A DNA stretch of 64,000 bases from Ooceraea biroi (GCF_003672135.1 NC_039514.1:8111787-8175786); one strand, 5' to 3'. Shown: positions 26,088 through 39,202, numbered from the stretch's first letter. Program-made: numbers and translations. Notes: generated by a model from the sequence alone, not told the origin.

Positions 26088-26185
26088 ATGGAGCAATCGA
26101 TGGAGCCAAGTTTCTTCGTCGACGGCTCCATCGACTTCACATCGATAGGAAGTCAGGCCAATTACGGCCGATCCCATTGCCCTAG
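26088..26185 (+). CDS. Possible first coding exon, unknown product
   Basis: An ATG at 26088 opens 32 codons beginning MEQSMEPSFFVDGSIDF and running to a fair splice donor (CCTAG, then GTATAT at 26186). The residue mix is plausible for protein, but I recognise no family. A short hairpin, TGGAGCC...GGCTCCA, lies inside it. No matching downstream exon was found. This could equally be chance, so it is only a pointer. Confidence 0.15.
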
Positions 26186-29100
26186 GTATATTATCAGATA
26201 GCGCCCGAAAGTTAGCTTTTCATCTCTTCGATTCCGCGGCGAGTACGATCAGCTTTTCGTTGCCGATGCAGTTTTCGAGGGAAGAAGCGGAAGAAAAAGG
26301 AGGAGAAAGGGAAGTGTGCGCAAAGTTGCTACCGTGAGTTCCTTCCTTCTTTCTCTAACGCGGATGCTCGCGCCACTCTTCTTTGCGGACACGCTCGCTC
26401 GTCGGCTCTTCGATGCTTTCGACGGAAGTAAGTTTCGGGAGCTCGCGAGAAGCGTGCGGTAGGTTGGTTATATGAATGTTGGAAGAAGGTGCCGAAGTGG
26501 GCCGGGGGAAAGAAAACTTGGACAACTTTCGACCGACGAGTCTAATCGTCCAAGTCCTCGTGGTTCCTCCTCGGTTTACTCGAGGGAGAAGCGAGTTCAC
26601 CGCTAATTTATAACGCGAACAGCGAGGAAAGGCGTGTGCGCGCGTTTTCACTTGGATTGCCAACGACTGCGATATTTCGTGAGACATCTATGAGCACCAT
26701 GATCTCTGTGTCGACAGAGACGCCTGTGTAAAAGGATTTGTCTCCCCGTGGGTACAAATCTTTTTATACCGGAATTATTTGATCAATTGTAGATAAAACA
26801 ATTTTTCTCTCTCTTTACATTTTGTTTCTTTAAGCGTCGGAACGTGACTAGTGTCACAAATTACAAGTTGCTTGCACGAGAACTTGGAAATTGCGAGAGA
26901 ACGTTCAATCAGCTTTGACATCGATCAGGAGCAATCAATGATTACCCCTTGATCAGACCGAAACAAGAAATGTCAGTTAGCAGACTTGAATAATGTGCGG
27001 GCTCTCGGTCTAGGATAGGAGAAAAAATTAGGCAATCAAAATAGTCAATGAGACAAAGTAAAGTCGAAAGTCAAGAGTCGATTTGCATCATATTTACACC
27101 AACTGCGTACATCTGATCCAAGATAAAATGGTACAATTTTGTGAGTTTGTCACTTGGTTGCATGAGATATGTTTTTCTCTCTTCTTTAAACGAGGTATCT
27201 TTAATAATACGCGTTATATTAAGTAATAACCAATTAAGTAATGAAAAAGTAGTTAATTTAATTCAATTTAATCTCGATAAATCGATACTGGACTTATTGG
27301 ATCGCTTGTCGGAATCGTTATAGAGAGCGGAAAGCAGATCGCGGTTTCTGTGCTATCGAAAACAACTTCGTGCTTTCATCGTGATCCGGGTAATCTTACT
27401 AACCCGACTAGGGTATCCCTTTGCCCTAAATTGTTACATAGAAGAAGGATAATGGAACGGCGGTTACAAAGAGCAACGAAAGAAACATGTAATATTCTCT
27501 CGATATTAAAATAATAAAATAAAAGCTCGATAAAATAAAAAACCAGGAATTAAGGTGGCCTGACACGTGTGCATGTAGTTGCTCGCTTTCTGCAACAGAA
27601 CAGTAGCATCGTATTTCGAAAGCACAGAGATTCAAATAAAAAGTCTGCACGACGGAGCGACATGTATTATTCCGTTCGAGGTTCGAGAATATCGAGACAC
27701 CTTTTAAGAGCAGTCCGACACGTTCGATCTGTTCGATGGCAAATTCGTTTATGATTCCGATGATCAGAATTCAAAACAAGTGGAATTTATTACGCTATCG
27801 ACCAACCTCCGTGTTTCCATGCGATTCGGCTAATCTCGCTGACCGGTCCGAGATAGCCGTTTACGCCAAACTGTTCGCCGAGAGGCAGGGTGGAGCAAGC
27901 CGAAGCGAGAGGAGCGTCCGAGAAAGAGCGAGGAAGGGTGAGATACAGTGCGGTGCACTCCTCGTTTCCCATATTATCTCCACGGCACTTTGGTCTTCGT
28001 CGGACATGATCCCGTAACTCATATCACCATGTGTCACCGGCTTAATCTAATTCACGATCGTTGTCCGCCGTAACTCACATCGGAATAATTGCTCGATCGA
28101 TATTTCCAACGCGATATCGTATATATGTCAGGTCGTACGTGTACGTCGCAACGTATGTACATACGTATAACTTTGTGACACTCGATCGATCCGTGAAGAT
28201 TTCACGAAACGATGACTCTGCTGATGGAGAATCATATCTGATAATTCTCTGCTGTCGGAGTCACAGTGGTCCATAGATACCCACGTATTCCCATGCATGT
28301 ACGACGATACATTATGTCCTGGTTCATCACAACCATCAAGTCGAAATTCCGATTACGCAAGAAAATTCAATAAATGCCTTGCATAATTTTTTCCATGGCA
28401 TTTTATTCAATTGCTATTTTTCCTCCTTCGCTGGAAATGTTGGCAAAGTTTGTTTTCGCGGGGGAAATGGCCGATGAGATTTTCTACAAGAACATACGTG
28501 TACACATTGAATACATTTGACAAGAAAACGTTCAGATCTCTCGCGTCGCATATTAGCTCGAGCAACGGCGGTTGCAAAGGTGTTGGAGTGCTCATTTTTG
28601 TTTCTAGCCGACATTCCTTCCATGCTGATTGATTGTGACGGATAGCTCGTGTTACCGGGACGTTTTTCCACACGAGTTGTGCTGTACACGTGTTGCCGCG
28701 AGCCCTCGCTGCACCAATTTAATCAAGCGTACGCTGCACTCTGCTGTCGTACCATCCACCAGTCACATCAGTTTTTTACCTTTAGCGAATAAATCTATAT
28801 AGTTTATTATTCGTCTCAACCAGATCCCAGACTTCTGTCCATTTCAGTATTACTCTGCTTCTACGAAATGTTGCGCATATATGTTATATGTATATCGGTT
28901 GCAATTTTTGCGCATGATATTTTATTTCACGGCAAATCGTAGCTTATGCAGTGAATAACATAACATACGTGATAAAAAATCTGTTATCAATATCGCATTT
29001 TGGATTCCTGGATTGCCACGTCAAGTGTGCACGGAGCATTATACGATTACGATTATTTTTAGTGAATCTGTCGAGTTTGGTCCTTTCTTTGGATGAATTT

Positions 29101-31161
29101 TTATTTTGCTATTGTGCTATTTTCTTTTTTTGTTCTTTTACTCTTATTATCATGTGGAACATAAGATTTATCTACCGCGATAAATTCAATAGACCTTTGT
29201 TTTTTGATGGAATCGTCATTGTTGCTGCGTTCAGCAGTAACGGGCGGTATACAACAGATGTGAGAACCATCTTTCACGAGAATGTAAGCGACATCGGCTC
29301 ACGATGCGATAAATCCCTTTTATTGCGGCATTTCAACAGCGATCTGCTGGTTCGAATGACTCACCGTAACCTTTGATGAGTTTCTCGCGCTGAATCCATT
29401 ACCCGAAGGCAATTGCTCAATTTCTGTCGCCGCCGTCTTCGCCGCGGTTCTCAATTCTCAATTACACGTAGTGGAATCAAGAAAAATTAAGCATTAATTA
29501 AAAGTTTTCTTCTATTGCCGATAGTAGTAAAAAGAAACGATAATGTACAATGAAACTCTCGGTAGTACGCGCCACGCTTGAAAGAAAAAACATTTTTAGT
29601 ATTTTTAGTACATTTGACTCCGGCTGTTTAGAATATATACATCTCCAAGGTTACTGTAAATAGTTTGCAATGGAGAAACGTTTAATTAAAATTATACGCG
29701 CGCGATGCTGTTAAAATTTCAGATGCACCACGAGATCGTAAAGTAATAGACTTTCCGAGAGCATGCAAATTTACACCATAACGTTGGCTCAAATGATGCA
29801 TGATTTAATCTTTCCACGCGCGGCTACGGAAAAAGTCGATTAAGAAATTATTTTTTATAATGCTGCATATTTTTTAATTGTAAAGTATGATTAAACAAAC
29901 ACGTACTTTTCTATTTCTTCTCTCTTTCTCATTTTCTATTATCGCAATCTATTATATTATTCCTTGAGTCTCTCTCGTTGTTTTCGTTTCTATACGCATA
30001 CGAGCTTTTGTCATCGGGGGATTTAAATAAATGTTTTAAATAAAATTTTTACGATTCGATATATAATATAAAAAACAGTCTCGACTTTGTTTAAAGCTTC
30101 GTTGCTTTTAAGTTTAAACGTTCGTGCTCGACACACGTGTGTCTCTAGTTGCTCGGCAATGAGAAGTACTCGCGCGAATCGTGACATTTTATGCGAGCAA
30201 TTTTAATGAAAAAAAGAAAAGTTTCAACGATAAGTACTTCCAATGTGTATAAATAAAAATGTGTCGTCCTGCAAGATGCAGGGAATGCTTACTCGCAACT
30301 TTTGAGTATCTGGCCACTCGAAAAGTTTTAGCCGGTTGCGTTTCTAGCTGTCGTAGTTTCTCAGCTGCGCGCCGGTCGCGGGTTTCTGCAATTTGCGCTC
30401 ACAACATTGCTTCAATTATAGGACAGGCAGATTCACCGCTCATTAAAAGTGGAGGAGCACCGGGGCACCGTTTTCTCCGAGTTCCGCTATCCACCGCTTC
30501 CCATCCCCGAGCTTTGCGCGCTCCGCGAGATTTCTTCACCCTCCAGCCAAGATTGTTCCGCAACCTTATTACTTTCGATTCAACGGAATAGACTGTTTCT
30601 ACGTAAAGCGAGAGTCTTCAAAAACCACTTTCTTGTACGCGTGTAAATATAAATGTTTCGTTTTATTGCTTCGATCACGCGGTTCTCGTTTTGTTAGCTT
30701 TCAACTTTGAGATCAACTTGAGAGATTGAAAGCGTGCCGTCAGATGAACGTCTGAAGACTGCGGCACTCCAGTATAAACATACGAGGATGCGTGTAATTG
30801 CCTTCTGCCCTCAGGTAACTACATATATTTCATCTAACGTCTTTACATTTCAAATGTGTTCAAGCGCTATTAGGAAGAATTCATTTTACCGCATATGGAC
30901 CAGGAGAGGGAGTTGTCTGTGCTGTGTCGTGAAAATGCAAAATTGTTAAATTTATTTACGTCACATAAGGTTTATCCTTTACGTAGTAAAAGCAGTTGTG
31001 GCAGATTCAAGATGTACCACGACAAATTCATCTCCGAGTCTACGTCCGTATCGTACAAAGTCCGAGTTGTTACGTTAAATGCCGAGATGTAGACGTTAAT
31101 AAATTGCAAGAATTGCCTTCTGGGGGAGGAACGTTTCGCAAGGTACAAGGAGCAAGCAGCG

Positions 31162-31182
31162 TGTATATATATATATATATAT
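31162..31182. repeat. (TA)n microsatellite
   Basis: About ten TA units. Confidence 0.85.
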
Positions 31183-33411
31183 TGTCGACGCACAAGTACG
31201 TCCGTACGCAAAGGAAAGAGAAGGAAGAGAAGGAAAATTGAAAAGGAACCGAGGAAAGATTAATGAGCACCACCTCGCCTCGAGTCTCGTCATTTCTTCC
31301 ATCTTCCTTCTGCCCTCGTGTTCTTTTCTCTGTGAGGTCATATTCATACATACACAATACACACGTACACACGCACAAAACATCCTTTGTCCATCAGACT
31401 TTTTAAATGCCATTCGATAAAATGCTGCAGAACGCACACGCGTACACGATCTACTTTGGAATGGACAAATTTCCGTGTTAAATATTGAGGTAATTTGACG
31501 CGACAATGGAGTTGCCGGAAGCGCCACTAAAAAATTAACGGATCCATATAGCGATAGAATATGCAACGTTCGTATCAGATACCATGCCCGAATCGTCGGA
31601 AATAACGGATTATCGACAGGTAATCCTTTCCGGAAAATGTAGAATCATTAATACGGCCATACGTTCCTATGCATTAACTAAATTTGTAAATTTAGGAATC
31701 TGTGTCATAATCTGCAGTTACAGACTACAGTACTAACATTGCGTACACACATTGCTAATAGTTATCGTTAATGATTGACAATGGATGTTTCATGACTCGT
31801 GTCAACAATTTGCGATTGAAAAACTTATATTATTCATAAATACTGCGCATATTTTGCTCCTTTCCGATACGCATGATGCATATAAAAATATACATTTTTA
31901 TTGCAAAATAAGAATATCTGAAGCACGGATAATTATTTGTAGTTGAATAATCATGAATGATAGTGCAAGTTTAACGGAAAATCTGCCATATAAGTTGGAT
32001 GGAAGTAGCTTGACTGCTTATAAGTTTGGCTCGTGAAACGATAGCAAATGTGGAAAATAGCGGCCAATACGTCGTAAGGGAGGGAGGGAGGGAGAGAGAG
32101 AGAAACTCTAATCCGCGTATATACGAGTAATACGCAGTGAATAAGCTGAAAAGGATTTTCCCCAGTATAGGAATTATTTATCATCATGGATTATGGTAGC
32201 TCTCGCCGGCTATTAAACGGAACGAAAGCAGCAAGGACCGAACACGCAATGCGACGGAAAATCCCATTGGAGGCGCACAAATATTAAATGCGTTTACGAT
32301 TTTCACGAATGGGACTGATTATTATCCTCTATGGGAATGGAACGACATACTGCCACTGTGAGAAAGTGTTTCACGAATACGTCCGTGAAAAATGATGTGT
32401 AGGATATAATACAATATCCTGTAAAGTATACAAGCGAAAAGCGAAATTCACATCAATTAATCACGATTATTCGATCGTATATAGGTACTTTTTTTCCTTC
32501 TTGATCCGACGTAACGAGTGACAGTTTAAAACTGACTCCCGATTGATGTACTCTTTCGTTTGGATTATCAAGACATAGATGTCTTGACACATGATATTAT
32601 TTACTAACTTTATCATTTGATAACACATGTACACACGTACTATTAAATCTATTAAATTAATAATGCTATTTACGCTACAATATCGTGATACGCGTCTAGC
32701 CGGTACGGATTATGCGACGGCATTACGGTACAGCGCTCCCATTGACAATCGAGCGGGATGTTGCAACGGAGGTGCTACTTTTGAAGCGCAAAGAGGTGTA
32801 AATTATATTTTATTTACAAAGAGATACGTGTAGGTTATACATAGGGTTTTGTAAAATCAAAACACACGTATTTTCCATCACGCAAATCTCTACCAAAAAA
32901 TGAGTAACGCGAGAACGCGATTGTAAATTGCGAGGTAACATCGAACGGCAGAACGAGTAAAACAAAATAAAAAAGGAAAAATAGAACAGGTCGCAATGCG
33001 CAAAGGGCCAGTGGCAAACTGCAAATGTCCGATTGGTCGTGAACAAAAAATAAAATCCACTAGTGACACGAGAGTTCATGAATCTTTGTCACATCGTAAT
33101 GTCGCACGAGCTGGAGACAGGAAAGCAACATTTTTAATTTAGTTCCAATTGAACGATACCGGGAGACATATTTACGGTCTTACATTTTCCTATACTGCGA
33201 CACTGCAAGACACATTCTTTCGCATCTCTGCGTGAAATGACACACCAATACTGTAAAGATCTGCAGTGTAAAATTCTTGAGGAAAGTGACCACTAAAAAT
33301 AATGGTAAATTGGAGAGACAGGTGGCAGCGAATCATGTATATGCAACGAGCGATTTCTCGTGCTTAAAAAATGCAACAGGATGGACGATAGTACGAACGA
33401 ACCGTGCACGA

Positions 33412-33654
33412 TCAATATTGTGCCGGCACTATAGTACGCTCCAAAAATTCGAGCGGTATTACGGTAGCTACGTGTTGTGGTTCGACGTGGCGCGAGAATC
33501 CCAAAGGAACGCTCAAATTCTGGCCGCATACACTGCACTTGATTCCACGCTTGATGTTGTTACGCTGCCTGCCGGAGGATTTCAGTATTCCTTTTAAATT
33601 CGCAGCTTCCGAAGCGCTTTTGAAATTACACGTTCTGTCGAGTCCTTCTCGCAT
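33412..33654 (-). CDS. Open frame with one C2H2 zinc-finger-like motif
   Basis: 80 codons from an ATG at 33654 to a stop at 33412. Around residues 44-65 it reads CSVCGQNLSVPLGFSRHVEP followed by QH, giving exact C-X2-C-X12-H-X4-H spacing of a C2H2 finger, preceded by a basic stretch (RQRNNIKRGIK). It lacks the usual hydrophobic pattern of a classical finger, has no second finger, and no splice sites or neighbours support it. One such match in 64 kb over six frames is not far from chance. It might be a transposase or zinc-finger gene remnant. Confidence 0.2.
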   Translation of the reverse strand: MREGLDRTCNFKSASEAANLKGILKSSGRQRNNIKRGIKCSVCGQNLSVPLGFSRHVEPQHVATVIPLEFLERTIVPAQY

Positions 33655-33994
33655 ACCGCGTACGTTGTACGCTACGGATGATCGATACTACCACATAATT
33701 ATGCATCCTATCATTTTTAGAAATCGTTTATCGTTTATTGACTTTGGTACGCTTACAAACTTTTTATTCATTATATACATGAATTATACTTGCACAAATG
33801 AAAACTGTAACAATTACATGATTCAGCAATTCACCCCGGTACTGACGGACTTCTATTCCGTTTTCATTTTTCGTAGCTCCTGCGTGCAGTCCACACGTCG
33901 ATACAATAGTGCGCTCAGACTTAAATTGTGCGAATTCTAAAATGCCAAACATATCTCCGAGATGGAATTGAGTGTCTAATTAGAACAGTTGAAC

Positions 33995-34029
33995 AGGGAG
34001 GGAGAGAGAGAGAGAGAGAGGAAGAGAGA
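33995..34029. repeat. (GA)n microsatellite
   Basis: GGGAGGGAGAGAGA-type purine tract directly before the duplicated segment at 34031. Confidence 0.85.
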
Positions 34030-34030
34030 A

Positions 34031-34081
34031 ATTGAATTTTGGAGTCATTTTCCTGCGACAGTAAGAGAATCTCATTTATTT
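34031..34081 (+). repeat. Direct repeat copy A (51 bp)
   Basis: Begins ATTGAATTTTGGAGTCATTT and matches 34841-34891 with two substitutions in 51 bp. In the shared frame it reads IEFWSHFPATVRESHLF; the two substitutions change Thr/Ile and Glu/Ala. Confidence 0.8.
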
Positions 34082-34798
34082 TCGCTCATCCGACAGGCAA
34101 TCTCTTAATTTTGCACCTCGTCAGGCAATACGCAAATGCATTCATTCGCGACATGCAGACGTTACTTTATTATCTTTCTCATCGGATTTGTGTACTCTTG
34201 GCTATCTTTTGTAAACGAAATGGTTAAAGCCTGTTGAATAATCATAAGGTTCGTTACCTGTGAAATAATTTTTACCACCTCGTATCTTTTTTATTTTCCT
34301 CTCTCTTTTTTCCTGATCTAAGAATGCATGAGTATAACAGTCACGATGTGAAAATGATTATCACCGTACCATTACTCACGCAATGCATTTTGATCAAGCT
34401 ATAAATTTTCTTCCCCGAATTAAGCAAATTCTAGAGAATTTAGTAGTAAATTTTATTTTAAGATATCGTGCGCGGACCAAACTTGAAATTCGCATTGAGT
34501 TTCTTTTATTCATTTGTTTGTGTCAAATATACGGAATAAAATGGACAAAGATGCGAAACCCCTAGTAAGTACATGTATATATGCGTATATACATGTTTTG
34601 TATTGGAAAACGATTCGGAATTCAAGATGAAAACCGATCGATCGTGCCGTCGCCTGCAGACTACGAAAAATGTAGATTATACTAGAGAGGAAAATTTTAC
34701 AACAGTTGTAGATGACGATTTTCGTTGATTTGACATCTATTACATTTGAGACAGCAACAAATGAGCGATTTTAAACATATCTCGGCGTACCTTTAGAA

Positions 34799-35270
34799 AT
34801 GTTGCAGTCCTTCTTTTCCATGCAAGAGAAAGATATAAATATTGAATTTTGGAGTCATTTTCCTGCGATAGTAAGAGCATCTCATTTATTTCTTATCATA
34901 AAGGAAGAAACGCCTAATTGTTACTGCTTAATAAATAAATATCCTTGTTACGTGCTATCCTTTGACATGATACAATACTTAGGAAAAGTGAACAAATTTT
35001 AAAGCTGCTACATGAACGATGCTACAACGATAATCTCGAAATTACCATTGAATTGGTATGCAGCGAATATCCGGATAAGTTGTACGCATTAAACCCCGTT
35101 ATCCTGCCGCGTATAGCTGGATTGTTTCGCGTCAAAGGATTCAGCGAGCTTTCGGTCTTCAACACCGCGAAATTGTCGAAAGCGGACAAGCAACGAAATT
35201 CGCAATTTGTATACCCTTTACTTTCTTTTCAGTTACGTTTTAGCCGCTTTGAATCGCATGGAAATTAAAT
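34799..35270 (+). pseudogene. Coding-like island with an internal frameshift, unknown family
   Basis: One frame from 34799 reads on through IEFWSHFPAIVRASHLF to a stop at about 35001. From about 34983 the +1 frame takes over and reads KLLHERCYNDNLEITIELVC, then YPDKLYALNPVILPRIAGLF, to a stop near 35270. The residue mix is protein-like and the two frames join end to end, as in a gene broken by one frameshift. Alternatively a splice acceptor (ATACTTAG, ending about 34981) starts a separate exon ending at a GTATAC donor near 35208. I cannot place it in a family. The upstream part is duplicated at 34031. Other small open exon-like pieces occur at 34062-34222 and 34660-34730. Confidence 0.3.
34841..34891 (+). 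repeat. Direct repeat copy B (51 bp)
   Basis: Partner of 34031-34081, 810 bp downstream in the same orientation. It lies inside the coding-like island, so the duplication copied part of it. Confidence 0.8.
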
Positions 35271-35559
35271 GAAGCTATCGTTACGCTACGCGCTTTGTGC
35301 TTGTAACCATCGTTCGAAAAGCAAAAGGCTCGACCAAATTACGAGCTACGTGCAATATTCAAGTCTTCGAACGTTTCGAGAAGATCGAGTACTTGAATTG
35401 CGAGCAGATAAATGATATTATCCTTTTGTTTTAAAATATATCTTTTTCTTTCTGCTGCGCTGCCTTCGTGCATCATCAACTTTGTACATCATCGCGAGAA
35501 CATATGGGAAAATCAAATTCAAATTTGGGCGAGTGCACGCATATACACGTGATGTGATG

Positions 35560-35587
35560 TGTGTGTGTGTGTGTGTGCGCGCGCGCT
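35560..35587. repeat. (GT)n(GC)n microsatellite
   Basis: GT repeats running into GCGCGC, a purine-pyrimidine alternating tract able in principle to adopt Z-DNA. Confidence 0.8.
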
Positions 35588-36510
35588 CATATATGTAACT
35601 TGATAAGAATATTTTACGTCTGTGTGTGGTGTGCTTACAATATTCTTAAACCTAAACGCACACCGATTACATTTAATCTCCATCAATACGAAATACTTTA
35701 GAAATTTGACACGCGCTATATGACATCATTTTTTATAGATGCATAGGTATAGATGAATTTCAGCAGAATAACGCTGATGCAAAGCGAATATCATGTGCAA
35801 CTTGAGCGAAGGTCGCGTATTCTTGCTTTCGTTCTAGAAACGTTTCTCGCAAGAGGTAGAGATCGCACATCCTATATATCGACACGAGTTATCCTCTATA
35901 CGCGCCTTTATCTTCAAGTATTTCGCGCGAGTAGATACTCTGCGAGATCCTTTACGGAAGGGAGGAGGGGGCGGGGGGAGCATCGTGACTTCGTTTTAAA
36001 TTCTCCCGGTACGAGGTAACGCCGTTTCGGAGAGAAATCGCCCTTTGTACTGACAATAAGGAATCAAGCAGAAGTTAGAAAGCCGCGTGAGTATATGACT
36101 TGTTTCTACTACGTTTAACATACATACGTGAATTACCCTTGTATTTTACATACACGCGTACATTATGTTGATCTGGCATTTCGATCGATTTCGAGCGGCG
36201 ATTTTTTAGAGCCGATTTACAATAACTCTACGTATCGCTTCCCCAACTACTTCATAGCCAACTCGGTTAATACGGTTAATACGGTGCGTCGCGATGAAAT
36301 AGATTTTGCTAACTGTTTGCGCATGTATAAAGGAACGTATAATATAGAGCGACGCTATACGCACACACGACACATTTAATAGCATTGAGCAGTTTAACTA
36401 TTTGCGAAAATTGTTGAATGCGCGTTACACCAATATCCACCAATATTGGCAAGGTAGCAAGGTCATAATGATACGTGCATAAAATGTATTTCTTGTGGTA
36501 TATTGTAGCT

Positions 36511-36582
36511 GAGAGAGAGAGAGAGAGGGAGAGGGAGAGGGAGAGGGAGAGAGAGGGAGTGAGTGTGCGCGCGCGCGCGCCT
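36511..36582. repeat. Compound (GA)n / (GGGAGA)n / (GC)n microsatellite
   Basis: GA repeats, then GGGAGA units, then GTGTGCGCGCGC. Confidence 0.85.
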
Positions 36583-37131
36583 GTGTATAAAGTTACAATC
36601 AACTTGATTACAATTACAATTCCGGAGATCACTGTGGCAATTAAATTTCCTCAAGTCACATCAGTATCATGATAATCGAATCATATTAATTATCATATTT
36701 TTTGTATCGGTGGATGTCGGCGAAATTTTGGCCAGTATCGTGACTGCATCGTAAAAGAGCGCTAAACAGTGTAACGGTACGTCAAGCAGCAATTCTTGTA
36801 CGGTGGTTTATGCAAAGTAAATCGGACCGGCAGCTCCCGAGAACGAACCTGTCGCATCGGATTGCTGTACTGCATATTTATGACGTTTTTGCAACGGCGC
36901 ATTCACTGGAAACTATAAGGCTTCTGAACGTTATCATATTTTATGGAGACGATCCATCCTTGCTAGTGTCTGCTTTTTTTTGTTTCTATCACGATCGCGA
37001 CGAACCGTTTGCCATTGGAATATATCTGTGTATATACCCGCGGTACAATGGGATGGTGGCAAATAGTTTTGTTGGAAACTCGCAAATAGGGATTTTTCTG
37101 GCCGTCGGGAATATACCGCTGAGAAAGGGTA

Positions 37132-38089
37132 AGGGAGACCGGTGTTAATTGTAACAGGTGTCAAATGTAACAGAACTTATTTTAGAGCCACCTTATATAA
37201 AAACACGAAGTAGCCTTCATTAAGTAATAAGAGACAACTTTTCGCATTACCGTCCCGAATGTGGTTATCGTAACGTTCTTGTTGTCCACGTTATCCCCAA
37301 ATTTACGGAAATTGCGACCAAAAGTAAATATTCTCTCACAAACCTTTTTTGGTGCACAGCTTAGGTTACTGTATTTATCCAAAATTCGATAACAGCCCAT
37401 TATTATATGTTGCCTGAACTATCTTATTGTGTAGGTTAGATATTTTAGGTAAAGAAACATATAAGAAAATAACAGGATAATTTCGGAAATGGCATAGAAG
37501 TGTCGATTGTAACACGAAAAACGGTGTCGTTTGTAACATCCTGGGATGTTACAATTGACATCTATACATTTACTTCGTATGTTTTAATATACATATTTGG
37601 TAATTATTTAGCTACCGGGTGAAAAATGGTGAAACCAAGACCAAGAAAAACCGAAAGGGGAATAATCTGCCAAACATCTCAGTGCACTGATAAAAATGTT
37701 TCTTTTATATGTATTAATTGTCTCTCTGATTAATATTTTTGTTTATGTTTCACTTGGTTTTTAGAATTTCGTTTTGTTTGGTTCTTATTGCTTTATTGTT
37801 CGTTTATTTCATTGTTCTCGTTTCATTATTTCAATGTTTACTCGATATTATTTATAATAAAAGTATTTGTTACAATTAACACCAGAGAGGTGTCGATAGT
37901 AACGCTCGTCGCACTGCGATAAAAATGGAATATATTTCGAGACGATTCCCGATAGCTATATTATAAAAATCTGATAAGTAGCACCAAACTTGAAGGTTTG
38001 TTCCAAAAAAAATGTGAAACAAAAATTGCGAACGGTTTACTAAAAAAAAATGTTATTGAATTTTTGTTACAATCGACACCGGTCTCCCC
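37132..38089 (+). mobile_element. Non-autonomous pogo/Tc1-mariner-like element
   Basis: Terminal inverted repeats GGGAGACCGGTGT..ATTGTAACA at 37133-37156 and their complement at about 38065-38089, with TA at each edge (37130-37131 and 38090-38091). The motif GTGTC(A/G)NTTGTAACA recurs several times inside in both directions, as transposase-binding subterminal repeats do. A 35-codon remnant at 37626-37733 starts like the N-terminus of pogo/Tigger-type transposases. The 958-bp length is too short for a full transposase plus ends. Confidence 0.65.
37626..37733 (+). pseudogene. N-terminal remnant of a pogo/Tigger-like transposase
   Basis: ATG at 37626 opens MVKPRPRKTERG. Pogo/Tigger and jerky-type transposases commonly begin with a basic stretch ending in K-T-(E/D)-R-G ahead of a helix-turn-helix, from family knowledge. 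After about 12 residues the similarity stops and the frame ends at 37733, so the DNA-binding and DDE domains are gone. It sits inside the inverted-repeat element described above, which supports the assignment. Non-functional. Confidence 0.45.
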
Positions 38090-39172
38090 TACTTTAGAAT
38101 TTAGCAGAACGAAAATTCTTTGTGTTTATTTCACCCATTTAAATTTTTATTTAAGCTTACTCCAGACCAGTTCCTATTTTTTAAATAACAGTTTCAATTA
38201 ATGCAATAATAATATATTTATTTCGTTGCGGTGCGATTGGCTTGCGCGAGATATTGAGTTTACGGATGAAATGATAATGTGTGTTTTGTGATATTATGAT
38301 TTAATATATTATTTCACATCATACGCGTATGTAATAAATATCGTGAATCGACACATTGTATATATATTACATGTAATAACTGCCAACGTAATGTTCACGA
38401 GAAAAAACTGCTCGCCTCATGGTTCTTACGTATGATCTCAACGTTATAGCAGACTTGTAAACTCACATTTCAAAATATCACATATGTACATGCAAGGATA
38501 ATTTTGCTATTGTTACTGTTCCGTACGCGTTTGTAGTTTAAAATGTTTTTTTCACAAAGAAATTCAAAAAACTAGTTGTGACCGACGATAATGTGACTCC
38601 ATATAACAATAGCAGTTGTTGCGACGATAAAGATACCAAATGCAAAATCAGCACTCATCACGAATCCGCTAGATCGCTAGCCATCAGGATCGCGAGAAAT
38701 TGTCGTCGAAGGTAGTAACCCCGAAGAATAATTTCGAATTCGTCTGCGTTGCGTGGACGTGACCACCGACGGACGTATAGTCCTGAATTCCGGTGGAAAT
38801 CCAGGTCGCCTTATGGCCGTGCCGGAATCCCCTTGCTCTCCCCTTGGAAGAATCTTATCGAGGTACGTGAAAAGCAAGGAAGGCGAAACGCCGTTGTCGA
38901 ATTCGTCGCTGGACGAGGCACCCGGCCGGCGACGAAGGGGTTGAAGTATAAGCGGTCGGTGGTGACCACGGGGACGCGCAAGCGGGGAGGGCAAAATGCC
39001 GAGTCGAAAGGAGAACTTAAACGCGGAATAACGTCGAATAGGCAGCACTCGTCCGGTGCTTCGAGCCGTTCCGCCGATTTAATAACGTAAATTGTGCGCC
39101 ACTCGCTTTAGCAGTTCTGTCACGAATTTTTCTAAAGCACACTATCGAGTGTTCGAGTTCCTGCCGCGAATA

Positions 39173-39202
39173 CAGAGAGAAAGAGAGAGAGAGAGAGAGA
39201 GA
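39173..39202. repeat. (GA)n microsatellite
   Basis: About 30 bp of GA with one AAG interruption. Confidence 0.85.

Larger units (their letters stand above)
22241..37129. other. Long non-coding stretch with weak exon candidates
   Basis: No gene can be named. AT-rich for most of its length. Weak candidates are listed separately (26088-26185, 33412-33654, 34031-35270). A diverged repeat pair lies at 24369-24500 and 25585-25705. Microsatellites occur throughout. Confidence 0.55.

Noticed and set aside
33404..33940. 178-codon open frame on the plus strand
   Set aside because: No recognisable motif, and it is antisense to the zinc-finger-like frame; neither is strong, and this one has nothing in its favour.
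38732..38944. Open frame ending at a strong donor-like GTACGTGA site
   Set aside because: A stop lies directly upstream in frame, there is no ATG early in the frame and no acceptor that would keep it open, so it does not make a supported exon.
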